DNA of 22,338 nt from a virus. Made by a program: the position numbers and the translations under genes. The first letter of the stretch is position 1, and every line of letters begins with the position of its first letter. A model generated the notes under the pieces. That model saw nothing but the letters and a program-made list of their open reading frames with translations. It had not been told where the DNA came from and did no database searches. Shown piece after piece: positions 16,268 through 22,338 of the stretch. The stretch is taken from positions 1 to 22,338 of IMG/VR virus record IMGVR_UViG_3300049855_000218. One strand, written 5' to 3'.

Positions 16268-17793
16268 TAGAATGTACTCCTAATAAGTTTAAATCTTTTT
16301 TGTCCATCTTTTCTTACATCTAAATCCATAATCATTGTATATACTAAAGCATCAACTGGTCTACGAATGTCAATATTAATACTGTCGTAATTTTCGTAAA
16401 TCTCATTTAAAATGCTTTGAGCAAAAAGCATTACAGACTTGTTAGCCTTTGAAAACTCGGAACAAGAAATATGAGGAATGTTTTCTTGTTTCAAAATTGG
16501 TGCAATGTATTTTTCATGTAAGAAATCACTTGGATTATTTTTATCTTCCTCTAGGAAAGCGCAACCGACAAGAACAAATACTTGTTTCTTTTTTATTACA
16601 TCTTCTGCCATAGCCTTACCTAAATCAGTACCTATTTTTTTACCAACTTCTTCCATATCTATAGGCTCTTGAAATGTATTTTCTGATTGTTCCGCCATAG
16701 CAATTTCTGCTTTCGTTCTTCTAGTTCTTTTTTTAACAACTTCTTCCTTAGTACCTACATTTTGTGTAGCAACATCTACATACGCCTTAGTATCTAATGC
16801 GTGAGTTTCTTCTTTTTTCTGAACCAAGTGAGATTCTGGTTTAATTTCTGTGTTAGTATTAGTGAACACACTATCAGTTTCCTTAGCCTTCGCATCATTT
16901 TTCTCTTTCAACAATTTCAACTTCTCTTGTAAAGTTCCCATCTTAGCACCTTTCTCTAAAATTTTATTAAATTCTTGTTCTTTTTTTAATTCTTCCAACC
17001 TAGCCTCTGGCTTCATTTCTGCCAATTCCTCTTTACTTCTTTCCTTCACATACGGATTCATAAGTTCCTCCAAACTAATCTGCCCTTTACAAAAATTTCT
17101 ATTAGGACAACCACCGAATTTATCACAACTGTCCCAATTCTTCTCCACCTTTTCTATTGGTAATGATTGCAACTCTGCCATATCTTCGCCACTCATTACA
17201 ATCCAATCATATATCCTTTTACCTTGTTCCCTGTCATAAGGAACTCTTACCATTCTTCTCATACCCGTCTTTTTATTGAACTGAATATGCTCTAACCATA
17301 TTGGTACTAGCCCAAACAACTTTTTATCTATGAAATAAGCATAAATATTAACTTGCTCGTCTGCACTAAGTTGAATATCTGTTAAAGCCCAACGCCAATC
17401 CGAAACAGTTTTATAATCCCTTACTATTACTCTTTTATTTTGCCCTTCACCTTCCTCATATAAAGCATCAATATAGCCTTCAAAATTTAATTCCTCAGTC
17501 AACTTCAATTTCAATTCAAACTCTGCTTGGATTTGTGACTCTTTAGGAATATTATGAATGAACTCAATATTTTTATTATAAAGCTCTTTAGCTACATCAG
17601 ACTCTTTAAACAAATAAGAGAATGGTTGTTTTTTTGTAATAAGTTCTAAAATTTTTCCAAAAATAGAGCCTATGCGTAAGGCAGGGGTGTCCTCTCTAGG
17701 TACACCCACCACCTTATCTAAGTACCATTTCATATTACAGTCTTGAAATGTCTTAGCGGAAGAAACAGAAACCTTAAAAGGTTTATTCATCAT
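16267..17793 (-). CDS. PD-(D/E)XK nuclease, RecB/Cas4-like, with unknown C-terminal domain
   Basis: This 508-residue protein begins with a RecB-type nuclease domain: the box SSAKTFQDCNMKWYLDKV (11-28), Glu92 and Asp109 (YIDAL), the core RDYKT (Asp126, Lys128) and QVNIYAYF (147-154). Cys19 together with Cys223, Cys229 and Cys235 matches the one-plus-three cysteine layout of Cas4/AddB-type 4Fe-4S clusters. After about residue 260 comes a charged linker rich in Lys and Glu with the basic patch KKRTRRTKAEI, then a final domain of about 100 residues (VFVLVGCAFLEED...) that I do not recognise. The second ATG (17790) has better SD spacing (AAGGAG, 7 bases) than the first. Likely a replication/recombination exonuclease. 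Confidence 0.8.
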   Translation of the reverse strand: MMNKPFKVSVSSAKTFQDCNMKWYLDKVVGVPREDTPALRIGSIFGKILELITKKQPFSYLFKESDVAKELYNKNIEFIHNIPKESQIQAEFELKLKLTEELNFEGYIDALYEEGEGQNKRVIVRDYKTVSDWRWALTDIQLSADEQVNIYAYFIDKKLFGLVPIWLEHIQFNKKTGMRRMVRVPYDREQGKRIYDWIVMSGEDMAELQSLPIEKVEKNWDSCDKFGGCPNRNFCKGQISLEELMNPYVKERSKEELAEMKPEARLEELKKEQEFNKILEKGAKMGTLQEKLKLLKEKNDAKAKETDSVFTNTNTEIKPESHLVQKKEETHALDTKAYVDVATQNVGTKEEVVKKRTRRTKAEIAMAEQSENTFQEPIDMEEVGKKIGTDLGKAMAEDVIKKKQVFVLVGCAFLEEDKNNPSDFLHEKYIAPILKQENIPHISCSEFSKANKSVMLFAQSILNEIYENYDSINIDIRRPVDALVYTMIMDLDVRKDGQKRFKLIRSTF

Positions 17794-18058
17794 TCAACTC
17801 CTTCGCAACTAAGGTGGCATATCCTGCAATATCTACCCAATTATCCTTATAGTCAGGGTCACCATTTACAATACGAGATATTTTTTGAAAAATTATGTTA
17901 AGAGCTTCTCTTTGAAAACCTCTCAATCTTTTATAAGTAACTCCGCTTTGTAAAGCGGTTTGTAGGTAAGCGGAAGTATAAGCATTATCGACAAATCTTC
18001 CGTACCTATCCCCTCTTTCTTCCAAAGTCTTTGCAACATCAACATTATTTGAAGTCAT
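17783..18058 (-). CDS. DUF6378-like protein
   Basis: This 91-residue protein has the signature of a family common in phages, DUF6378 by my recollection: LEERGDRYG near the start, and ALNIIFQKISRIVNGDPDYKDNWVDIAGYATL toward the end (shown here as a pattern of key residues R-x-N-G-D-P and W-x-D-I-A-G-Y-A). The helical make-up with acidic residues recalls MazG-like all-alpha NTP pyrophosphohydrolases, but enzymatic activity is not established. I prefer the ATG at 18058, with GAGG 9-10 bases upstream, to an earlier ATG at 18073 without any SD. It overlaps the nuclease start by 11 bases and the preceding gene by 14. Confidence 0.7.
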   Translation of the reverse strand: MTSNNVDVAKTLEERGDRYGRFVDNAYTSAYLQTALQSGVTYKRLRGFQREALNIIFQKISRIVNGDPDYKDNWVDIAGYATLVAKELNDE

Positions 18059-18386
18059 TTTTGTGTGCCTCATAAAAATTTAATGCGTCTCGCACTTTTT
18101 CTAACTTTTCCCGAACTTCATCACAGTTCTTTCCACCAAAAAACTCCATACCATCTTCTTCTAAAGAAAGAATCTCATCATCAGAACCCCCTATAAGAAA
18201 AGCCATTGGGTGTTTTTTAGTAATAAGGGTGTATCTCGTGTAAGGTTTAGCTACTTTTATGAGAGTCATAGCTTTATCTAAACAACTTTTACAAGACCAT
18301 TTACCATTCAAATTTACACAAGACTGTCTTTTCTCATCTTTACACACTTCACAAAACCGATTCAACTCTGCAATCAACTCTGCCAT
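18045..18386 (-). CDS. Small zinc-ribbon-like protein
   Basis: This 113-residue protein has CxxC at 12-15, Cys23 and CxxC at 32-35, an N-terminal zinc-ribbon or finger arrangement, then a mixed alpha/beta region and a charged helical C-terminus. No known family was recognised. It is the first gene after a 61-base gap with a promoter-like element, and has AAGGA 6 bases before the ATG, so it may start a second transcription unit. It overlaps the DUF6378-like gene by 14 bases. Confidence 0.65.
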   Translation of the reverse strand: MAELIAELNRFCEVCKDEKRQSCVNLNGKWSCKSCLDKAMTLIKVAKPYTRYTLITKKHPMAFLIGGSDDEILSLEEDGMEFFGGKNCDEVREKLEKVRDALNFYEAHKNDFK

Positions 18387-18422
18387 TCCTTTTCCTTTCT
18401 AAAATAGTTATTTTGAGGCCTT

Positions 18423-18450
18423 ATTCTACACTACTATTATGTTTTGTCTA
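18423..18450 (-). promoter_or_regulatory. Candidate sigma70 promoter, leftward
   Basis: On the minus strand TAGACA (-35, 18450-18445) is separated by 16 bases from TAGAAT (-10, 18428-18423). Each box matches the consensus in 5 of 6 positions. Transcription would begin near 18416, about 30 bases before the next start codon at 18386. It overlaps the stop codon of the primase gene, in the only real gap between 20.7 and 12.3 kb. Confidence 0.5.
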
Positions 18451-20721
18451 GTCTTTCTCCACTTCCAAGTTATTAATTTCTTCATCTAAACCAAAATCTT
18501 TTAAAATTTCTAAAACAGTTGTCTTAGAAACACGCCACCTTGACGCACCTGTCGAATTTGTATCCCTTCTAAAAACTCCCTTATGTTCGCGAATAGGCTT
18601 TTTCAAAATACTCTCCATTTCTTGCACCGAAAGCCTTTTATTAATAATTCTATTCTTCAATAAATCTTCAAAAAATGCGTCAACAAAAACAACACACTCT
18701 TTATTTTCTTGTTTTGTTACATTGCAAGATTTATGATAAAAATATTCTTGAATAACCCTGTGTTCCCTATTGAAAGTGAAGGATTTTTTATCTGTATTAG
18801 CCGTTTTAATAGGAGACAAAGCCAAAATATCTGTACTTCTTTTCTTAAAATTAAACGCTTGCGGATTTTCTCTAACATATTTGCAATGTTCCCTAAAAGC
18901 CGAACTTAACCAACTACTTGTAACAGAAACCCCACCAATTTTTTCCAAATAATCTACATTGTTTTGAGTAAATTGAATTGGTTGAATCCTTCTAAGTAAC
19001 GCCCCATTATCCGAACTACTAAAAGCAGGGAAAGTTAAGAAGTCGTCATTAACTGCCGTAAAAATTCTTGAATACCCTTTAACATACATAGCCGTTTTAT
19101 ATTTTTGGCGTATAGAAACCATGTTAGAAGTAACAATATTCTTAATTTCGTCTGGTCGATTAGGTATTTTTTCGTCAAAAAGAATGATTGGGTTAGTTCC
19201 TGCGGTGTCTTTAAACCCCCCTTTCTCGTCAATATAATCTTCAATAGGGGAAGTATTCCATATAGAAGCCACTAATTTACAAAGTAGGGTCTTTCCTGCA
19301 TTACTTACACCATAACAATGGATAATAGGAAGGGCAACAGACAAGTCTGTTACATAATAGATGTACTCATAAAGCCAATCCGTTGGTATATTTAGTTGAG
19401 ACAACCAATTATGAATGTCTTGGTGGAAGGTGGCTTTACAAGGAACTTTGTAATGGTTTGCCGTAAGCAAGGTATTACTAGATTTTTCATAGAATCTACC
19501 ATATTTATCAGCGCCAAGTAAGTAACAAACCTTATCGGGTTGTTTTATATGTCTAGCCATGAAGTCTGAAATATCTTCTGTATAACGAAACCGCTCATCT
19601 TCTGCGTCCCAGAATTGAATTTCATTCTTTTTTAAAGCAAAAATGTCGGCATCTGTTATTTTTACCTTAGACCTAGCCACAATTGGGGTGTAAAGGTCTG
19701 CGTATAAATGCACAATGTCGTCCGATTCTGTATTGTTAAGGGCTAGATAGTAATTTCCTTTTTCTTCCCCCTTCACCATTTTAATAATTTCTGGATTTAT
19801 TTTTGGCAAGGGGCAACCTACTTCTTTGGCATAGAAATAAATGGTAGCTATTGAATAGCTGTTTTGTGTGTGATTCCAACAGTAATCAAACTTTTTTATT
19901 AGTTCCTCTTGACTTGCACACTTATCCTTATCTAGTTTTGAAAAAGAAATAAAATATTCTAGGCACGCAGATTTTGAAATGTTGTGAGCCTTCAAAGACA
20001 CGCAAGCAAAACAAACCGCAATCCATTTTTGGTGTGTGGGAGTAATAGAAAGATTCTTTTCTTTTAGGTACTGTAAAATTTTTTGTAATTTAAGTGCAAC
20101 AATCTCTCCAGACTCTAAGAAAAAAGATTCACTATTATCAGATTCTTGGGAACTCTCCAAGTTGTCCAAGTCGTCTACAACTTCTACACTAGTTGAAACA
20201 TATAAAGGGTTTCCTTCATTAAGAAAAAATGTTTCTAGTTTAGAACTGTTAGGAATATAAAAAAGGCGTGATGGGTCATTACAAGCAGGGTCGTAAGGTA
20301 CTTTTCCATCAAAAAGGTGTTTGTAAGTTTGTTTAAACTGTGTTGTAGAAGTAATAGGGGTGGAGGTTGTGGTTATAATCCGATACTTAGGTTGCTCTTG
20401 TGTAGAACTTGGAGTCTCATAAAGAATAAACCCAATATTCCCTTCTGTAAGTTTTGTAAGAAACTCTGTCGGGTCGCCTTCGTCCACATCTAAAACAAGA
20501 AGTTGTGTAGAAACGAAATCCTCTGTTGTTCTTCGGTCACCTTTAAAAATGGAAGGGATAAAACGAGATAGTTTATTTTTGGGGGTGTTAGGTAACTGAA
20601 TACTACATTGGTATCGTAAAAACTCGTACACTCCTTCAAGCCCTTCTACCTCTATTGTTTCCCCAATAGCCCCTAAATCCCTATTTGCAGGGGTAAAGTT
20701 AAATTTGATTGTTTTCGTCAT
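18448..20721 (-). CDS. Primase-helicase: AEP-like primase fused to superfamily 3 helicase
   Basis: This 757-residue replication initiator-type protein has an N-terminal segment like an archaeo-eukaryotic-type primase: LLVLDVDEGDP (74-84, acidic pair Asp78/Asp80), YRIITTTSTPI (113-123), and DPSRLFYIPN (149-158). A central region (about 205-305) resembles the PriCT/primase C-terminal helical domain. The C-terminal SF3 helicase has Walker A GVSNAGKT (471-478), Walker B IILFDE (512-517), motif C IFTAVND (553-559) and a candidate arginine finger at 577/578. Together they would synthesise primers and unwind the fork as a hexamer. A strong SD (GGGGAGG, 6 bases) precedes the ATG, and the gene overlaps the HTH-like gene by 23 bases. 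The primase assignment is less certain than the helicase. Confidence 0.85.
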   Translation of the reverse strand: MTKTIKFNFTPANRDLGAIGETIEVEGLEGVYEFLRYQCSIQLPNTPKNKLSRFIPSIFKGDRRTTEDFVSTQLLVLDVDEGDPTEFLTKLTEGNIGFILYETPSSTQEQPKYRIITTTSTPITSTTQFKQTYKHLFDGKVPYDPACNDPSRLFYIPNSSKLETFFLNEGNPLYVSTSVEVVDDLDNLESSQESDNSESFFLESGEIVALKLQKILQYLKEKNLSITPTHQKWIAVCFACVSLKAHNISKSACLEYFISFSKLDKDKCASQEELIKKFDYCWNHTQNSYSIATIYFYAKEVGCPLPKINPEIIKMVKGEEKGNYYLALNNTESDDIVHLYADLYTPIVARSKVKITDADIFALKKNEIQFWDAEDERFRYTEDISDFMARHIKQPDKVCYLLGADKYGRFYEKSSNTLLTANHYKVPCKATFHQDIHNWLSQLNIPTDWLYEYIYYVTDLSVALPIIHCYGVSNAGKTLLCKLVASIWNTSPIEDYIDEKGGFKDTAGTNPIILFDEKIPNRPDEIKNIVTSNMVSIRQKYKTAMYVKGYSRIFTAVNDDFLTFPAFSSSDNGALLRRIQPIQFTQNNVDYLEKIGGVSVTSSWLSSAFREHCKYVRENPQAFNFKKRSTDILALSPIKTANTDKKSFTFNREHRVIQEYFYHKSCNVTKQENKECVVFVDAFFEDLLKNRIINKRLSVQEMESILKKPIREHKGVFRRDTNSTGASRWRVSKTTVLEILKDFGLDEEINNLEVEKD

Positions 20722-20926
20722 TAGGAACCTCCCCTCTGAATATTAACTTTTTATAATCTTCTTCTAAAAGATAGGGGGTGTTGTCCGCTAATTTTCGAGT
20801 TGTTACATTAGCCTTTTTTAAGTAATAATACACCCGACTCAAACTCACATTTCCTAGTAGAATTTGAACATCTTGGAGGCTCAAAATATTCGGGTTTTCT
20901 TTTTTCGCCTGTTCCATTAAACTCAT
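20699..20926 (-). CDS. Small winged-helix-turn-helix-like DNA-binding protein
   Basis: This 75-residue protein resembles MerR/excisionase-type wHTH domains: LSLQDVQILLG (16-26) as helix one, VSLSRVYYYLKKANVTTRKL (27-46) as turn plus recognition helix, and PYLLEEDYKKL (51-61) as the wing and following helix. It is the first gene downstream of the TTGACACC array and overlaps the primase gene by 23 bases. It has a good SD (AAAGGAG, 8 bases). It might bind the repeats to control the promoter or load the helicase; that is an inference from location. Confidence 0.65.
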   Translation of the reverse strand: MSLMEQAKKENPNILSLQDVQILLGNVSLSRVYYYLKKANVTTRKLADNTPYLLEEDYKKLIFRGEVPNDENNQI

Positions 20927-20960
20927 AAAATAAACTCCTTTTTCTGAATAAGTCGAGCAT

Positions 20961-20988
20961 AGTTTAAGTATAAGTTATAATAAGTCAA
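20961..20988 (-). promoter_or_regulatory. Weak candidate promoter directly before the HTH-like gene
   Basis: On the minus strand TTGACT (20988-20983) is 16 bases from TAAACT (20966-20961), with a TATAA-containing AT-rich spacer. The -35 box is good and the -10 box matches 4 of 6. Transcription would begin near 20954, giving a short leader with the SD for the gene starting at 20926. Confidence 0.35.
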
Positions 20989-21179
20989 GAATAATTTCAA
21001 GCAAAAATGCCGTTTTTCGTGTCAAAGGGGGTTGACACCATACACGAAAAAACTTGACACCATAGGTTTTAAAATGAATTTTGGGTGTTTTTTAAGGTTT
21101 TTAGGTGTCAAGGTGTCAAAATTATTTTTTCGTTTGACACCGTTTTTGACACCTCAGAAATTTTTATAAGTGGTTGAAA

Positions 21180-21208
21180 ATAATAGAATTAACTACTAAG
21201 AGTGTCAA
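21180..21208 (-). promoter_or_regulatory. Strong candidate sigma70 promoter whose -35 box is an array repeat
   Basis: On the minus strand TTGACA (21208-21203) is exactly 17 bases from TATTAT (21185-21180), a consensus -35 and a 5 of 6 -10. Transcription would start near 21173 and read left into the HTH-like and primase-helicase genes. The -35 lies within the element at 21201-21208, and the next elements (21146-21153 and 21134-21141) fall 20-40 bases downstream of the start. Confidence 0.6.
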
Positions 21209-21230
21209 GGTGTGTTCTTTTTTCTTACCC

Positions 21231-21263
21231 TTATAGTATAATAATAATAATAATATATATATA
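21231..21263. other. 33-base A+T tract, possible DNA unwinding element
   Basis: All but one of the 33 bases are A or T, including ATA and AT dinucleotide runs. It lies between two groups of TTGACACC elements and beside the small inverted repeat GGGGTTTACCCC (21264-21275). An easily melted segment next to iterons is the usual layout of a replication origin; it could also simply be spacer. Confidence 0.5.
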
Positions 21264-21319
21264 GGGGTTTACCCCCCTTGACACAGACACCTTGACACCT
21301 ATTCTAGTTGTAAACTATT

Positions 21320-21580
21320 TTACTCTAAAATATCTTTTTTAATTTTCTTATCTAAATCCTTCTTTTCTTGGGGCTTCAAATCGCTCGTCCAAATAATACT
21401 TTTTTCAGTGATTAGGTTTAGATGTTTGCAATGTTTACAATACACATTGGGAAGGCATACAGGCTCATTAGAAACACAATCCAGTACCATCATCTGTTCT
21501 GGTCGCTTATTTATAGGATTGTTTTTCAGTATTGGCTTTTTGCATTTCTCACATTGAATGATGTACTTTTCCTTTGACAT
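21320..21580 (-). CDS. Small zinc-ribbon protein
   Basis: This 86-residue protein has CxxC at 10-13 and CxHC-type CKHC at 48-51, with extra Cys35 and Cys42, consistent with a zinc ribbon; the C-terminus is Lys-rich (about 70-84). The ATG at 21580 has a good SD (AGGAG, 8 bases). It is the first well-supported gene at the right end and reads left toward the repeat array. It could be an early regulator or a host-takeover protein. Family unknown. Confidence 0.65.
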   Translation of the reverse strand: MSKEKYIIQCEKCKKPILKNNPINKRPEQMMVLDCVSNEPVCLPNVYCKHCKHLNLITEKSIIWTSDLKPQEKKDLDKKIKKDILE

Positions 21581-21764
21581 GATAGTTTACTCCTGTAAAA
21601 CTGGTAAGACAAAACGCCCCCATACCCCCTTGATATAAAGGCAGGGTCATTATACCCTCATAGGGGGTGTTGTCCAAAAATTCAATTTCAATATATGGGT
21701 TATGCTTTGTAAAATATAAAATATAATATTTGTAAGATGACCATTGTACCCCATCTCTTATCAA
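21549..21764 (-). CDS. Doubtful small ORF
   Basis: This would be a 71-residue protein starting with TTG at 21764, with only a weak AGGG upstream, overlapping the zinc-ribbon gene by 32 bases. It has no recognised domain. The middle of the ORF is occupied by a set of inverted repeats (21608-21674), so this stretch may be a leader of the following gene rather than a coding sequence. Kept because the frame is open and leftward like its neighbours. Confidence 0.25.
   Translation of the reverse strand: MIRDGVQWSSYKYYILYFTKHNPYIEIEFLDNTPYEGIMTLPLYQGGMGAFCLTSFTGVNYHVKGKVHHSM
21608..21674. promoter_or_regulatory. Nested inverted repeats upstream of the zinc-ribbon gene
   Basis: GACAA (21608-21612) pairs with TTGTC (21670-21674). 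ACCCCC (21624-21629) or an alternative CCCCC run (21617-21621) pairs with the G5 run at 21663-21667. An inner hairpin has AGGGT (21643-21647) and ACCCT (21654-21658) around a 6-base loop. The competing C runs would allow two exclusive folds. In a leftward transcript this would lie 28-94 bases before the gene start at 21580. Confidence 0.35.
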
Positions 21765-22091
21765 CTATTACCCTGAATTACCCTGCCACCCCTATAAAAT
21801 CCCTAGACTTTTGCCTTGACAATCTCCAAGATAAGTTACTTGTACATTAAACAAACACAATTAACAATGGTGGATTGCAGGCGTATACAAGAGCAAGGCA
21901 AGGGAAATGTTAGGGGAATTAGGTTAGTGTGTGGGTTTGGTCTTTTGGTACTAGGAATTGCCCCAAGAAAGTTTGGGGGTCGTTGGGGAAATGAAATTTG
22001 CAAATAGTAAATGAAACTAATTGGTTGTAAATTGATGACCGATTCAAACCCTATTGTGTTTGCGCCCAAAAGCTAGTTAAAACAAACTATG

Positions 22092-22179
22092 TAATTATGC
22101 ACTAGCAATGCATATTTACATTTAATTATGCACTAGCAATGCATATTTACATTTAAATATGCACTAGTAATGCAGATTT
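22092..22179. repeat. 31-bp tandem repeats, 2.8 copies, each with a dyad
   Basis: Units start at 22092, 22123 and 22154. The first two are identical over 31 bases, and the third is diverged and truncated near 22179. Each has the core ATGCACTAGCAATGCAT or a variant, in which ATGCA and TGCAT form inverted arms around seven bases; the third unit has TAGTAA in the centre and TGCAG on the right. A 31-base period is close to three helical turns, so protein dimers bound to the units would lie on one face of the DNA. Confidence 0.85.
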
Positions 22180-22205
22180 GATAAAGCAAATGGTACTAGA
22201 CAACT

Positions 22206-22250
22206 ACCTATTTTTTCCCCAAAATAGTAATTTTGGGCTAAAAAATAGGT
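22206..22250. repeat. Large 19-bp hairpin/cruciform
   Basis: ACCTATTTTTT (22206-22216) pairs perfectly with AAAAAATAGGT (22240-22250), and CCCAAAAT (22218-22225) with ATTTTGGG (22230-22237). One base on the left and two on the right bulge out, and the loop is AGTA. The T run lies inside the arm on either strand, not after the stem, so it is not a standard intrinsic terminator. Confidence 0.8.
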
Positions 22251-22338
22251 TCAATTATAATATAAATACTATACATAAATATAAAAATACAAGATTTATT
22301 TGCCCTTATAATTTTTACCTATGTAAATTATATAAAAG

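Larger units (their letters stand above)
21018..21299. repeat. Array of TTGACACC elements, possible iterons or operators
   Basis: Exact copies of TTGACACC are at 21032-21039, 21054-21061, 21134-21141, 21146-21153 and 21292-21299 on the plus strand, and at 21104-21111 and 21112-21119 on the minus strand. One-mismatch copies are at 21018-21025 (minus), 21201-21208 (minus) and 21278-21285 (plus); more degenerate ones are at 21209-21216 and 21284-21291. Copies at 21104/21112 abut in direct tandem, and 21278-21299 contains three at 6-8 base spacing. The region 20927-21319 has no gene. It lies next to the primase-helicase and the HTH-like gene, as iterons of replication origins often do; a repressor operator array is the alternative. 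Confidence 0.8.
21765..22338. other. Right-end non-coding region
   Basis: No convincing gene is seen in these 574 bases. From left to right it holds a G-rich, C-poor plus-strand stretch (about 21867-21990), opposite to the composition of the gene strand. Next comes a hairpin with arms CCCCAA (21961-21966) and TTGGGG (21973-21978), with a second TTGGGG at 21983-21988, then the palindrome ATTTGCAAAT (21996-22005), the 31-bp tandem repeats, the 45-nt hairpin, and a very A+T-rich end (22251-22338). A 46-codon plus-strand frame from ATG 21867 lacks an SD. Cis-acting function (origin, early control or packaging) seems likelier than coding. Confidence 0.55.

Noticed and set aside
16850-17239. 129-codon plus-strand ORF rich in Phe, Ser and Leu
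   Set aside because: It lies opposite the Lys/Glu-rich part of the nuclease; antisense of AAA/GAA codons gives Phe/Phe/Ser runs that imitate membrane segments.
16267-17793. Cas4 of a CRISPR adaptation system
   Set aside because: No cas1/cas2 or array is nearby and the gene sits among phage replication genes, so a phage recombination nuclease is the simpler reading.
21264-21275. GGGGTTTACCCC as terminator of the zinc-ribbon gene
   Set aside because: The stem is only 4 bp and is followed leftward by alternating TA rather than a T run.
21816-22007. 63-codon plus-strand ORF starting TTG, or 46 codons from ATG 21867
   Set aside because: There is no SD before either start and no recognisable domain; the composition flip is reported separately, but a protein cannot be supported.
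21836-22069. 77-codon minus-strand ORF at the right end
   Set aside because: It has Pro-rich low-quality composition, no SD, and overlaps hairpin and palindrome elements.
22020-22080. T-arm-like GATTCAAACC suggesting a tRNA
   Set aside because: The GTTC loop is not present and no acceptor, D or anticodon arms can be drawn around it.
22092-22179. Short CRISPR-like array
   Set aside because: The 31-bp units are directly tandem with no spacers, and no cas genes other than a phage RecB/Cas4-like nuclease are present.

Overview
The window is 22.3 kb of an AT-rich, tightly packed genome that reads as a tailed double-stranded DNA phage (Caudoviricetes). Every convincing gene lies on the minus strand, so the map is best read from right to left. 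Genes are joined by TAATG or ATGA junctions or overlap by 10-150 bases, and most starts have a clear AGGAG-type Shine-Dalgarno (SD) sequence. Such strong SD use argues against a Bacteroidota host; nothing else fixes the host. The major capsid protein looks like the DUF5309 / phiEco32-SU10 type, and the TerL, portal, scaffold, capsid order suggests a podovirus-like head module. No integrase, reverse transcriptase, tRNA, rRNA, CRISPR array or insertion sequence was seen.

Right end (about 20.93-22.34 kb), control and possible origin region. From right to left it holds an AT-rich end, a 45-nt hairpin, three 31-bp tandem units each containing a dyad, a G-rich stretch of unusual strand composition, two small leftward ORFs (one doubtful, one a zinc ribbon), a 33-bp A+T tract, and about a dozen copies of an 8-bp element TTGACACC in both orientations. 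One copy of that element is also the -35 box of the best sigma70-type promoter in the window, pointing left into the genes.

Replication and recombination module (about 10.1-20.93 kb), right to left: a small winged-HTH-like protein, a primase fused to a superfamily 3 helicase, a zinc-finger protein, a DUF6378-like protein, a RecB/Cas4-like nuclease with four cysteines placed as for an Fe-S cluster, another zinc-finger protein, a RuvC-like resolvase, two unknown small proteins, an SNF2-like helicase, a predicted lipoprotein, a candidate single-strand-binding protein, and a family A DNA polymerase with a proofreading exonuclease. The genes make a coherent self-sufficient replication set. The lipoprotein is the outlier, and its signal peptide is encoded inside the helicase 3' end.

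Packaging and head module (about 3.2-10.1 kb): a probable small terminase subunit, the large terminase, an unknown coiled-coil protein that overlaps terL by 146 bases, the portal, a small glycine-rich repeat protein, a scaffold-like protein and the major capsid protein, followed by a clear intrinsic terminator.

Left end (1-3.2 kb): a small membrane-anchored coiled-coil protein, a tail-fibre-like protein and the first 565 residues of a large beta-solenoid adhesin that runs off the window. Neck, adaptor, nozzle and lysis genes are not recognisable here. No promoter fits between the terminator and the tail genes, so the terminator probably works as a partial attenuator.
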